In this document: positions 11,632 through 22,803 of the stretch, piece by piece | How positions within the stretch are numbered: position 1 is the first letter of the stretch | How the letters are laid out: every line of letters begins with the position of its first letter | Assembly (NCBI GenBank): GCA_000499405.2 | Contig: HG738139.1 | Location: forward strand, 13,682,467 to 13,746,466 | Direction: 5' to 3' | Source of the DNA: Onchocerca volvulus | Lineage: Eukaryota; Nematoda; Chromadorea; Rhabditida; Onchocercidae | DNA: 64,000 nt | Translations under genes and position numbers: made by a program | Notes under the pieces: generated by a model | Databases searched by the model: none | What the model saw: the letters and a program-made list of their open reading frames with translations, nothing else | Told to the model about the DNA's origin: nothing

Positions 11632-12640
11632 GTTAGTAAAAATATTTCTTGCCAGTGTTTTTATGAAAATTATTTGGAATGTTATCTTAACATATTAGCT
11701 GATTTTGAATAGCAGCTGAAACGCTACTACAATCTAGGTGATTTTGTTGATACTTCAACAAAATTCCTAATCCAGCATCTAAATTTTCAACGTTAATAAT
11801 GTTTGATTCCTAAGATTGCTCAAGCAAAACACATTTCGATGTAACTGAAATGCAGTTCTCTGTTATTATGTTCATTTCGACTTTGTTCGATAAATTCCAC
11901 CATTCAGCTATTCTCTTGATAAATGACAAAAACTGTAATACTATCAGATCTCGGTTTTTTGACAACTTTAAGGGCTTCGATTCGTATTTTTTGCTATTGT
12001 TTAGATATGGAATTATTTCCATAAATTTTCTTTTCGGATTTTATTTTTTCTCGTATTGTGCCAACATAATGCATTTAAAATATGAAAAGAATTCCTTTGG
12101 TATTTTGATTTATTGTTTTGCAAAGGAAGATTACTTCGAAATTTTGTCTTTTGCAATATTAAAATTTGACTCTCAGTTCCACAGGACAAACAAAGCCAGT
12201 CTCCATTGAATTTTCGAAAATCCTATGAGATATTTCCAATTCGCATGCTTCTAAAGAATTCTACTTCTTTCTGATATTTGAAAAAGATAGTTTTTGGTTT
12301 TTATTTTAGTTACAAACAATGAAAAAACAAAGCAGATATCATTGCAATCGTCTCCAATATTCCACCTTCTGCATATCGCAAATCCTGAAAAAATAATCCA
12401 TGATTTACATCTGATTCCTTGCTTCCTACTTTTTAATATCTTAAAAAACTTCTGAATGCCTTAGATTGTACTACATAATGCAATAAAATGCGGGGGGAAG
12501 ACCTCCTATTTCAAATTATTGTTATTCTTAATTAAATGGTAGTCGTAGCGTCGTTGGTCCTTAGCAAGATGCTGAGTAAAAATTATTGTTTATTGAATGC
12601 AAATAACACTGTTGAATTAGAGAAGTAAAATTAATGCATC
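11632..12640. other. convergent intergenic region PDCD5/MED18
   Basis: About 1 kb between the stop codons of two convergent genes; it should hold both 3'UTRs. An ORF at 11850-12209 (+) is rich in F, I, Y and N with no domain signal, and I take it as chance. Confidence 0.6.
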
Positions 12641-14036
12641 TTACGGGCTAAGTTGATCTGCAAACGACCGAAGTGCTTTGGCTGTTGTCATATACTCCTT
12701 AGTATCTGGTAGAGCAACACTCATTTCGATTAACAAAGAATCCGATAATGGCTTCAGAACATTAGGATCATAGGTTCCTATTTTCTCGGTTCGCGTAATA
12801 TTGTTAATGATAATCTGAAATTTGATTCTAATAGAGTTTTTGATAGTCAAAATGACAAAAACGAAAGGATATTTTCAATGAACAAGTTAAGAACACAAGT
12901 TAACTTCTTCCAATAAATATAATACCTTTATATGTCCTTTTGTGAATAGATATCCTTTCGTAAGATATTCATAATCCATTCTAGAAAATAAATCATAAAG
13001 AAAATTTTAATTTGATTCATAAAAATTTAATTTTTTTAATAAGGATTTGACACTGTGTATGTTAAAGATAGCATACGATAAAGTAAAGTGTTGATTGGTA
13101 TGTCTAAAATCCTTCATTGCACTTTCGAGAGATATGCCTGATTTGATGTATATCAAGTATAAAATACATATCAAGAATAAGTAAAGGATGATGTGAAAAC
13201 TCAGGTCACCTTAATCCTAATGTTTTTACAAATTCCATCATATTGCTGGAATAAATCAGTGAATCAATGGATTTTCGTATAATAGTAGGACAGTGGACAT
13301 CTGGTTCTGCCGCTCCCATATATCGAAAATGCCACTGAAAACTATTAGCATCTGGTCCGCCAAATTTTCGCCTTAAACGAACTGTTACATCAGGATCCTG
13401 GCCCGTTTCTGGAAAAAATGACATGTGATTCAAAGTAGATAGGAAATAAATAAATACAAAGAACTATATCGAGATCATGTCACGGGCAAAAACTTCTTTC
13501 GTTATCTAACAGATGAAAACAGATCAAATTTAATTTTCTCAATCTCTTATTCCTATCGATACATTTGATTCTACTACATAAAATCGGAAGAATCAGATCA
13601 TTCCCAAATTTAACGCTCAGAAATCACATATTAAAATGACTTAAATTCACGTACTAAGGCTAAAAACCATTTCATGTTCGTTGAATGAATGTTGTCCTGG
13701 ATCGCAAAGGCCACGTAATCGTTGCAAAAGTTTCTCCTCATGTTCCTTGAGCACGCTACCGTATAATATGCATTCCTTTAAAAAAATTACTCTTCATATC
13801 CATCTATTCGATAACAAATTGTATATTTAATAAACCAAATTAAATAAGCGCTATTTTGTCTGTTAAGAAACCGAAAAAAAAAAATAAAAAATAAAAAAAC
13901 AAAAAAAAACCTGACAAAAGAAAAAAGCGACATGAATTACAACCTTGCATTGATAATTCGAACTTGACGGTGATGTACTGGAAACAACCGGAACACTAGC
14001 AAGAACTTCACGACTTCGTTCCGCAAATCGTTCCAT
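12641..14036 (-). CDS. MED18: Mediator complex subunit 18 (MED18)
   Basis: Five minus-strand exons, all in phase: 14036-13944, 13775-13655, 13408-13210, 12980-12926, 12814-12641, giving 213 residues (human MED18 is 208). MED18 is a head-module subunit of Mediator that forms a beta-barrel heterodimer with MED20 and contacts RNA polymerase II/general factors in the nucleus. Recognisable family segments in order are ECILYGSVL, LLQRLRGLCDPG, NEHEMVF, the WHFRYMG strand, IIRKSIDSLIYSS, GLRMDYEYLTKGYLFTKGHIK and a C-terminal ALRSFADQLSP. The start is the first ATG of the exon (MERFAERSREVL). The N-terminal ~30 residues are serine-rich and not conserved. A G+C-rich block 0.4-0.7 kb upstream may be its promoter. 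Confidence 0.93.
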
Positions 14037-14456
14037 TTTCTTGAACCAATCACAAAAAAAAAAAAAAAAGTGGTCTAACAACTGAAATAAACTTTAAGTG
14101 ATTAGAATAAATGATCATTAAATTATGTGAGAAATGGACAATTCCATCGAGAGTCTAATTATTCAAAATAAGTGAAGTGAAATAAATAGTTAAACGATTG
14201 ATGTTATTCATAGCAATTCTAAATTTTCGTATTTTCGATTTTCGGATTTTTGATTTTTGATGTTCCTATGCAACAGCGATTTTGCAATTTTCATATCTTC
14301 TTCAAACAATAGCAATTAATTAAAACAATCCTTATCAAATAGACTAAAAAGCAAACAGATGCGAGGTCAAAGTTCAAGGTAATAATATGGTAATAAAAGT
14401 ATTTATTTGGAACAAATCTAATATATTATAAACTACATCATTATAACCACAAAACC

Positions 14457-14570
14457 TCAAACAATTTCGACTATATGTTTCAGGTATCTTTCCTTATAGA
14501 TTCTCTCGGGACGATTGGTATTTCCCGGTCGGCCGGCGGTTCCATACTTCTGAAAGTACCGTAACTTCAT
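14457..14570 (-). CDS. possible 37-residue peptide ORF in a G+C-rich island
   Basis: ATG at 14570 to TGA at 14457 on the minus strand encodes a hydrophilic peptide containing YFQKYGTAGRPGNTNRPE and YKERYLKHIVEIV. The reading frame stays open upstream to about 14660. Its base composition (stretches such as CGGTCGGCCGGCGG) is far from that of the flanks. I recognise no family. It could be an exon of an unmodelled gene, an upstream ORF in a long MED18 5'UTR, or a non-coding regulatory island. Confidence 0.3.
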   Translation of the reverse strand: MKLRYFQKYGTAGRPGNTNRPERIYKERYLKHIVEIV

Positions 14571-14664
14571 AGCATACAAATTAAGATCAATTATCGAAGC
14601 GAAGGAAATTGAATTTTTGTCGATTGACTTGCAAATTACGCCATTTAAGCGTACGTCGAGACTT

Positions 14665-14677
14665 CACGTAATACGTG
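14665..14677. promoter_or_regulatory. perfect inverted repeat CACGTA-A-TACGTG
   Basis: A 6+6 perfect inverted repeat with a one-base centre lies in the G+C-rich block upstream of MED18 (about 0.6 kb before its start). The half-sites resemble bHLH/bZIP core sites. Assignment as a factor site is inferred only. Confidence 0.35.
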
Positions 14678-15387
14678 TGGTACCGATAATATAATGCACG
14701 CGTTATTGCCCCAATCGAATGAGTAATCAATTTTTAGTGATCGATAAATGATCAAATATATCCATTGAAAATTACCCCAAATACGTTGACAACTACAGTA
14801 ATCTAAATTTACTTCCGAATGTCTAGCATTTCGAATTACTTTTTTTCAGTAACGCAAATTACTTTTCCGGAAAATAATTACAAAGCAAGATTCTTTATGA
14901 ATCAGATAAGATTATATTCTATTTCAACTTTCAAGAAATTCAAACAAGCAGAATAACTCGTGATTTTTATTCGAAAATCGGAATAGAATTAATCGAATTT
15001 TGCCCAAAAAATTTCATTCTAGTAATTCGATTTCCATCATATCAACTTCTTTCACGATGTGAATTGATTCATTAATGATTGAACAAGACAATAATTTAAG
15101 ACAAGACATGACAGGTAAGACAGGTAATAAGACAAGATAGGTAATTAGAATTAATTTTATAATAAGAAGTACAACAATCTTAAGATAGTAGAATTAAATA
15201 AAAGAAGCCTTTTCGTATTCTCTTTGATATGTATATAACATAAACGAAATTGATTGATTCATTTATTTGAAATTTGCTTTCAATTTACTGCAACAATAAG
15301 GAAAATTATTTGCAACAACAAAAACAAGCATATAAATTGGAATGCTTATTTCTCATTGATTTGGTATTTCATTTCCAATTTCTCTAT

Positions 15388-18300
15388 TTACTTTTTTCCT
15401 GAAAATAAAACCTTTACGGACAATTATTCCTGTTTATTTTTAAATAATTTACATTATTAACGATATTAACTAATTATTTTTTGAAAAATAATAGATTGAG
15501 ATTTAATTTTTATTTAAATAGTCAATTAATGATATTTTCAAGGTAGTGAAAAAAAAAAAAAGAATTTACTTCGAATATTTGAAAAGAAATGCGAAATGTT
15601 TTTTTGAAGAAGATAAAATTGATAAAATTGATAAAATTACGATAGGAAATTTATGAAAAAAAATTTTATCACTTACTGATTGAGGGAGATCCGACAAAAA
15701 CACCTTCTAGCACTGAATCTGACATACATTTTAGCGATTTATCATAATGAAGACAAACTGCCATTTGTAAATATTTCCGTGATTCGATATCTTCCGCATT
15801 CTGTAATTAATTATCCGTAAAATCTCAACTAATTACAGGTGAAAATTTCATTTCCATACAAATTATCTTTAACTTTGTTTAATTTGAAATTAATTATCAA
15901 TCGAAAAAAAGAAAAAAACAAACTTTTAATAAAATGACCAGATCAACAGCAAATACGAAAACAAGAAATAAAAATATAAAACCGGATGAGAGAAAACCAT
16001 ATGCTTCAATTTTTACATTAATGCATATATTGTATATTTGCTCTTTCTAAAAATTAAATATTTTTTATTTTCTAAACAAATCAAGTAACATATTTAAATT
16101 CAAATTAATGAAAGGAATTCGAATTTTTGAAATATTTGAAGAAATATTTTCTTCAGTAATTCATAAATTGCAAATTATGTACCACAAATCCGCTCATTCT
16201 AATATAACGTTTCAAATATTCATCACATACTGCATCCATGACAGATCGAATTTCTGCTCCTGATGAACTATAAAACTGAAATTTTAAATTTAAAATAAAT
16301 CAATAATAGTTCGATTTCGAATATTTTGAAGTCACGTAAAAATTTCATTGATCTTGCAACGGAGAGATTATATTTAATCAATTTTATTTTTTTTTTAAAG
16401 TAATAATGAAGATATACTGTAAATGATTTGGCATTTAAATTTGAAATGAATGTAATTTGGAAATGATTTACCTCAATAACGGTAAAAACACAAAAAATGG
16501 AAATTTCAACTAAATCAAACATCGCTTCTTCCATTAAATCTTCTTCTTTAGATATACAACGCATGAACATTAATAATAGTAAAATGGGAATAGCCAAAAT
16601 AATACAACAAAATATGACAAATCTAAAATTACTCAATTATTGAATGCAATGAAATGGAATATTGAAATTAATTTAATAAATTAAAATATTAAAATTTCAG
16701 TTAATTTTAATACAATTATCCCGGTCAGATTATTATCACTTCTTTTTTATCACTTACGTCTCCATCTGCTTGATTTGCATGAAATTCCGTGAACGTATTT
16801 TTCTTGTTACTATTCTTAAGTTTGATTGAAATTTTAAGTGAGAAATTTAAATGTTAGCTAAAAGAAGAAATTAAAATTCACATTTCATTCGATAGAAGCT
16901 GAAAAATACTTACATTTGTCCATTAAATGGTTTCAATATTTTCTTAAGATTTTCATCTTCAAAATATTTAAAATGCTCTTCAGTTTGATTAATCGATAAA
17001 TTTAATGCTCGAAAATAATGCGTAGTTTCGATAATGCGTTCAATGAATGCCTCCTGATCACTCCACCAATGTGGCGCAAATTGACAAGTTTTTTTCAATG
17101 GAATTTTTACTGCAGTTGATTGAATTTTTCCTGTAAGGATAATATGACGTGAATAATGATGACGTAAAGTTAACAATGAAAGGTTAAAGAAGTTGACGTA
17201 AGTAAAAACGAAAATTGACGTAAGAAAATGACGTAAGTAAAGATAAGTATTGACGTAAGTAAAGATGAATTTGTAGGAGGTGAGAATAAAAAAAAAAAAA
17301 TGTTTTACCTTTTTTAATTACAGGTATATGATAAGTAAAACGTAAACAAGGAAATCCATATAATATAATCAAAGCGCAACATAAAAGAATAAGAGCAATT
17401 AAGCGTAAAAACGTGTATTGTATACAAGTTGGAAAGAAATATTTTTCTGATAACAAATATTTCGCAAAACTAACATCTTTTTCTGCAAATATTATTTGTT
17501 AAAATAATCATTTGAACAAATGCAAATTTCTACTATTTTAACAAATTTTTCAAATCTTTGTTTTATAGAAATAATATAATAATATAAAGTGTTAAGGTTT
17601 AATTTATGATTTCAACAAATTTTGATTTACATTTCGAAAAATTGATTTTTTTTTTTTTTTGAAATTTTTAACATTTTGATGTAATTATGCAAATTTCTAC
17701 TATTTTAACAAGTTCTTCAAATGCTTGTTTTATGAGAATAATATAGTAGTTATAAAATGTTAAAATTTAATTTATGATTTCAACAAATTGTGATTTACAT
17801 TTCAAAAAATTGATTTTTTTCTTTTTTGAAATTTTTAACGTTTTGACATAATTTTTAACGTAATGCAACGAGATAACAAATTTTAACCTAATGTAACGAG
17901 ATTACCAAACATAAGTAAATAATAATGAAAAATATTATTATTGAAACAAATTTCAATATTTATTTTCCCAGATATGAAATAAAAATTGAAAATTCGTCAT
18001 AATTAGTTTTAATATTTTTAATTAATCATCACAAAATCTCTATATTGGCTACTTATCCAGAATCCTTACGATCAATTCGATCAGTTTTTTTAGAATCAAT
18101 TTTTTCCGTTTTCAATGATTTCGATGGTTCCGCTGATTTCACTTTCCGTTTTAAAAGACTTGGCGCAATTGATTCCAAACCTTCCGGTTTTTTGAATTCT
18201 GGTTCTTCTTGTGCAAAATCGGGAAGATCTTCAAATGAATTATCATGCTTATCATTCAAATTACAGATAAGCTCTGATCATTCGTTGAAGTTTGATAAAA

Positions 18301-19009
18301 ATTTGAAGCCATCCTCATCAGCTATTAATTTTTCTTAAACTTTTTACTCTTTTTCGTTCGTCAAAGAAGTAAAAAGAAAGTCTTATGATAATTAGATAGA
18401 TAACTGCTGAATAAATGTAAAGTTAAATAAAATTCATTTTTGCCGAATGACTGATAAAAATGAAATTTATTATCATCTGATAATTCGAATGAACCGAATA
18501 AACAAAAAAAATTGTCTGTTACCTTGAGTGGTATCGATACGTATAGGTGGAATTTGATGCTCTATCGCAACTATTTCGATTTTATCTTTTAATTTCTGTT
18601 TATCAAATTTCTCATCCGCAAAATTGCTTGATTTTCGCTTCCCGAGAGTTCCCAAAACATGTTTGGTTGGCGTTTTCGAGAATAATTTGTCAGTTTTAAA
18701 AGATAATTTTGTTGGATCCAATGTTTTCGATTTCATTTCTCCTATTGTTTGTGTTTGTTCAGTTTCTGATTTTTGTGTCGAAGAAATGGTAGTGCCCTGC
18801 TTGTATTTCTTCGATGAAATCTTTCGGATTCTTGCATCAAATGCATTTGCAGGTTTTGTGTTCGCAAATTGTACAGGTATAGCGAATGTCGCATTTTTAC
18901 TTTTCCTGCAAATATCAAAAGAAATAAAGTTAAAAAAAAAAATTGAAATTTAAATTGATTAATCAAACATTGAAAACCTTCTTCCAGATGTTTTTCGATT
19001 ATTTCTCAT
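15388..19009 (-). CDS. two-pass membrane protein with basic N-terminal half; family not recognised
   Basis: Ten-exon model: 19009-18978, 18905-18523, 18273-18070, 17482-17309, 17130-16914, 16814-16758, 16622-16472, 16275-16183, 15800-15677, 15398-15388. All joins agree in phase, giving about 481 residues. Residues 1-206 are polar and basic, with MRNNRKTSGRRKSKN, a TPTKHVLGTLGKRKS segment and an acidic FEDLPDFAQEEPE patch. TM1 (LRLIALILLCCALIILYGF) follows. Next comes a segment of about 110 residues with adjacent N-glycosylation sequons (NLS, NQT) and two tryptophans (HWW). TM2 (FVIFCCIILAIPILLLLMF) is followed by a tail of about 100 residues (EEDLMEEAMFDLVEIS, VCDEYLKRYI). This topology resembles inner-nuclear-membrane proteins of the LEM2/MAN1 type, but I see no LEM or MSC domain. 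The tiny last exon and the weak acceptors at 18274 and 16815 are the least certain parts. Confidence 0.62.
17145..17258. promoter_or_regulatory. cluster of six TGACGT(A/G)A motifs in an intron
   Basis: Within 114 nt of the intron between exons 17482-17309 and 17130-16914 there are five exact TGACGTAA copies (starting 17160, 17194, 17216, 17229, 17251) and one TGACGTGA (17145). They sit inside an irregular tandem repeat with GTAAGTAAA flanks. TGACGTAA is a CREB/ATF-type bZIP site, so an intronic enhancer is possible. A neutral tandem repeat is the alternative. Confidence 0.6.
17521..17860. repeat. 167-nt tandem duplication in intron
   Basis: Two diverged adjacent copies, each starting TGCAAATTTCTACTATTTTA (17521 and 17688) and running through ATTTATGATTTCAACAAATT, lie in the intron upstream of the TM1 exon of the membrane-protein gene. 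Confidence 0.9.
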
Positions 19010-22000
19010 GCCACTGATACGACATATACAAACGACCAATTATTGTAAAATAAATCCATCAAATATATTTATATCTTTTACAATGATACAATTTCATTAA
19101 TTTGCATAATTTCATGATTGGTAACTTGTAATTTGCATAATTTTGCAAATAGTTACAGAAACTGTAACTTATATTGGCGGTTACCCTCCATCTGATGGAA
19201 ATTTCCTTGCAAATTCTGAAACCGAAAAATTTCAATTCATAATGTTAAAAAATCATCACATTGAAAATCTAATCTTGATTAAAAACAAAAACTATATAAT
19301 GTTTAAATGGACGTAAAATTCACAAATTGATCAAATTGCAAATTCAATAATTTTACATCCTTTATATAACCTTCGATGAAAAAAAGCAATCTTAATTTTT
19401 GAATTTAAATTACAAAAATTCATAAACTTTCATCTAAATTTGATTCTGTTAAGTAAAAATATTAACAACTTTCAAAGTATTAGAGTTTTAAAATAACTCT
19501 TTTAAAAGTACATTTTGAAAAATCAATCCTTTCTTTTGTATGCTAAAAATCTAAATGTTTAAACATAAAGAGTTTTTCGTAAAAAAAGTATTTCAGCCAA
19601 TAGTACTATTAGAAAGCACGGGCGATCGGTAATGATGAAGAATCGATTGATTTTGGCAAATAATTGGGTGGAACGTTAACTTCCGTGTTCAAAAGAGAAA
19701 GTCAACAAAAGTTTAATCAGATAGTTCAGTTATTTATTACATCTCGAAAAGTTGCGTAGATTTCATATTATATTGAAATGTAGCCTTATGAATTTCAGCC
19801 AATATGCACGTGGGTTTAAGTTTTAGGCTATTTTTTTTTCTTTTCCAACTTAGAAAATGAAAATATATCTCTTGAGCTGATTCATAAATGAAGAAAATAT
19901 ATGTCTTGAGGTTGATTCATAAATGAAGTCTTGTACGAAGCAATTCTGACGTACAAATCGTTCGTCTAACTTTGATATAGCGGTGAAAGACTAATCGAAC
20001 AGGTGGTTTCCTGATTCTCCGGTTAGTTGGTTCCTTCTGAAGTTTCCCTCAGGATAACTGGAGCGCGCAATGAAGCTGTTATATTCGGTAAAGCGAATTG
20101 ATTAGAGGAATTGTGGGACGAAACATCTTCAATCTATTCTGAAATTTTCAATGAGTATGACGTCTCGTTTGCTTGAATGAAACGTAGATATTGAACGCAT
20201 GTTTCAAGTAAGCCATTTTTGGTAAACAGAATTGGCGCTGTGAGATGAATGAAACGAAAGTTGGAATAAAAGTATAAGTCTTCCGGAAATTCTCGACAAC
20301 AAAATATGAGGAAAAAAATGAATTGTTTTTTTATCAATAATATTTATTAATAGAACTTCTAAATTCTTCTTTCATAAGCATCCAAATTTCGGATGATTAA
20401 TTTTAGGCTAATAAAAATACTCAGATTGATGATTCTGAACAATTTATTTGACTTCAGTTATTGTCATATCAATTTCAGTCATAACGTTAAAACTAAGTAA
20501 TTAATTGTTTGTTTGATTTGCAGTATAATAATAAGCTTTATTTTCAGTTAGTTTCAGAAATGCTTCAAAAAAAAAAAAAAAAAACATTAAACAGGGGAAA
20601 TGAAGGGTCGATTGATACATTAAAACATGGATGGATATATGTAAAAAGTCGTTATGATGCATTAATATTTCAATTTTTCACTGCTAAACGAAAAAGATCA
20701 GGTCAAGCGAATAATCTATTTATGCAGCTTTTTTATGTATTTTGTATTATTTTGCGCAGATTAAGTAATGATTTCAAATTTAATCGCCAATTTTAAAAAA
20801 GGAAAATTTCGACTACATTTTTTTTTTTTTGATTACATTTTGATTCTGATTATTTTGATTACATTTTTTTTTTTTTTGATATGTTTTGATAAACCGATGA
20901 GCGCTTTCATATCAATAGCATGCTTCTTCTAGCTTCATGACATTTTCTTATCAAAGTGTTATCAATTTCTTCATGAGATTTTTAGCCCTCTCTTCTACCA
21001 TCTTATTTCAGAGTTGATAACTGTTGAAAGACGTTCGTGAAATCAAATTAAACGGGAAGATGAAAATACCATTGCAGGCAAAGATTGAAATATTACCGAT
21101 TTTAATTTCAATTTCGATTTGTTGATATATTATGCATTTCTTTCATTTATTTATGACTAATTTGATCAGTTAGGATAAGATAAGAATAGCAAACATTTAA
21201 ATGCGATATTCATAAATGATTCATAATGTCTCTAAGATACAATATAATTTGCTCTTTTTAATGTACTTCTGTTTTCCTTCTTATTTTTATGCGTTTTTTT
21301 CTTTTTTTTTCTTCAATTCATTCGATCTCTCTTCTCAACATTTGATTACTTTTTATTTCTCATTCCTTTTTTTATTATTGATTCATGTAGTACTTTCACC
21401 ATGATGATTTGATAGGATAATAATTATAGTTAGACAAATGATCTCTTCAAGTAAATATAAGATACTAAAAAACGATAAATAGAAAAAAGGAGAGTAATCT
21501 TGAGTAAATTGAGGTAAGTTATTTAAATATTACAAAAATGATCCTGAAGACGTGAAATAACGAATGATTAGAAGGTTTGTTAAATTTGAAAGAGAATTTA
21601 AGTAAACTGAAGTGAAGGAAAATAGGTAAAATGTGAGTAAAAAGAAACTGGGTCAAAATAGGATTATTTCAAATTGTCCTAAATACGCTCTGCTTCAATC
21701 ATTCCTTTCATCTAGCAATATTTTATATTTCTATTCGGACTATTATTTTAGTTTAATATTCTACAGTTAATTCTCCTAAGGCAAAAAAAAATAGCCGATT
21801 AATTCTTTGATCCTCATCTTATTTGGCCCGAATGTAATGGAAATAATTTCAAAACGGCAATTCAATTCCCGAAAAAGACAGATAATCCCAAATTCAATGA
21901 TTGAACACAAAAATGAATAAAAAGTGTAATAAAGAAACGCGGTCGGTGTTTAGTGTTGGCTGAAAAACTTTTGTCTCAAAAACAACATATTGTTGAGTGA

Positions 22001-22632
22001 CAAATGTCGATTTTTGGTTTTAGGACGATTGTTCCATATTTTTGCTTAATAAATAATTCGAACTAGTTGTATGTATTGAAGCCAGACGAGTGATCCTCTG
22101 GTAGTCTTCCGTGCTATTTTATTTTGGCAAAGAATTCTAGAGATTATTTGATTAAAAAAAAACTTTCGATCAATTTGCTATCAATAATCATTTTGATCAA
22201 GCGATTATCTTGTATCCCATAATTATTCGCAATATATTGAATGAAATGATTTGATAAATAGGATTAAATTGAGCGATGTACTGATATCATTCGTAGATAG
22301 ATTGAATGAAATGATTTGAGAGGTACGGTTAAATTGAGAAATGATTGATATTCTATTGAGAATTTTATTGATTGATTGATGGGACAGTGAATTTTCGTTT
22401 ATGCTGGAACAACAGTAGCAAAAATCCGACAATTCATGTGAACAGTATTGTTTTCTGCGAACAACAAAGGAAAGAATAACCTATTGATCAATTTAGTTGG
22501 ATATTCTCTAATAATCGTTAGCAACATAAATGTTCTTTTGATCTTTAGCAGTTTGAATTTTATGAGAAGGAAGCTTATTATAGTTGAATTTGATAAAAAA
22601 TTAATTCTAGTCTTTTATCGATTGATTTGTGT

Positions 22633-22683
<51 letters not shown>

Positions 22684-22803
22684 AATTGCAACTATTTGTT
22701 GACTGATTTTACAGCATTTCACGTAAATACGGGCAAATAACAAGCAGAAGTATCAGATTGAAGATTATTATTGCAAAAAGTATTATTTTCTGTTTGGAAA
22801 ACA
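19010..22803. other. divergent intergenic region
   Basis: About 3.8 kb separates the divergent starts of the membrane-protein gene (-) and the PCM1-like gene (+). The part at 19.6-20.3 kb is somewhat less A+T-rich and may hold promoter sequence. ORFs at 20134-20337 (-) and 20509-20796 (+) lack recognisable domains or splice partners. The stretch ends in a 46-nt T run (22634-22679) and acceptor-like TTTTACAG (22713) before the PCM1-like start. Confidence 0.5.
22634..22679 (+). repeat. 46-nt poly(T) tract
   Basis: Uninterrupted T46 immediately followed by AG, about 125 nt before the PCM1-like start codon. As written it could act as a polypyrimidine tract for a (trans-)splice acceptor at 22681. 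Exact length in a homopolymer is assembly-sensitive. Confidence 0.9.

Noticed and set aside
11850..12209. 119-residue plus-strand ORF between PDCD5 and MED18
   Set aside because: F/I/Y/N-rich, no motif, lies in the convergent 3' region; judged a chance ORF.
18624..18953. 109-residue plus-strand ORF
   Set aside because: Antisense shadow of membrane-protein exon 18905-18523.
20134..20337. 67-residue minus-strand ORF (LETCVQYLRFIQANE)
   Set aside because: Fairly plausible composition, but no family recognised, no splice partner, and it lies in a divergent intergenic region. Not enough to call a gene.
20509..20796. 95-residue plus-strand ORF with a poly-Lys run
   Set aside because: Depends on a poly(A) tract for its frame and has no start context or homology.
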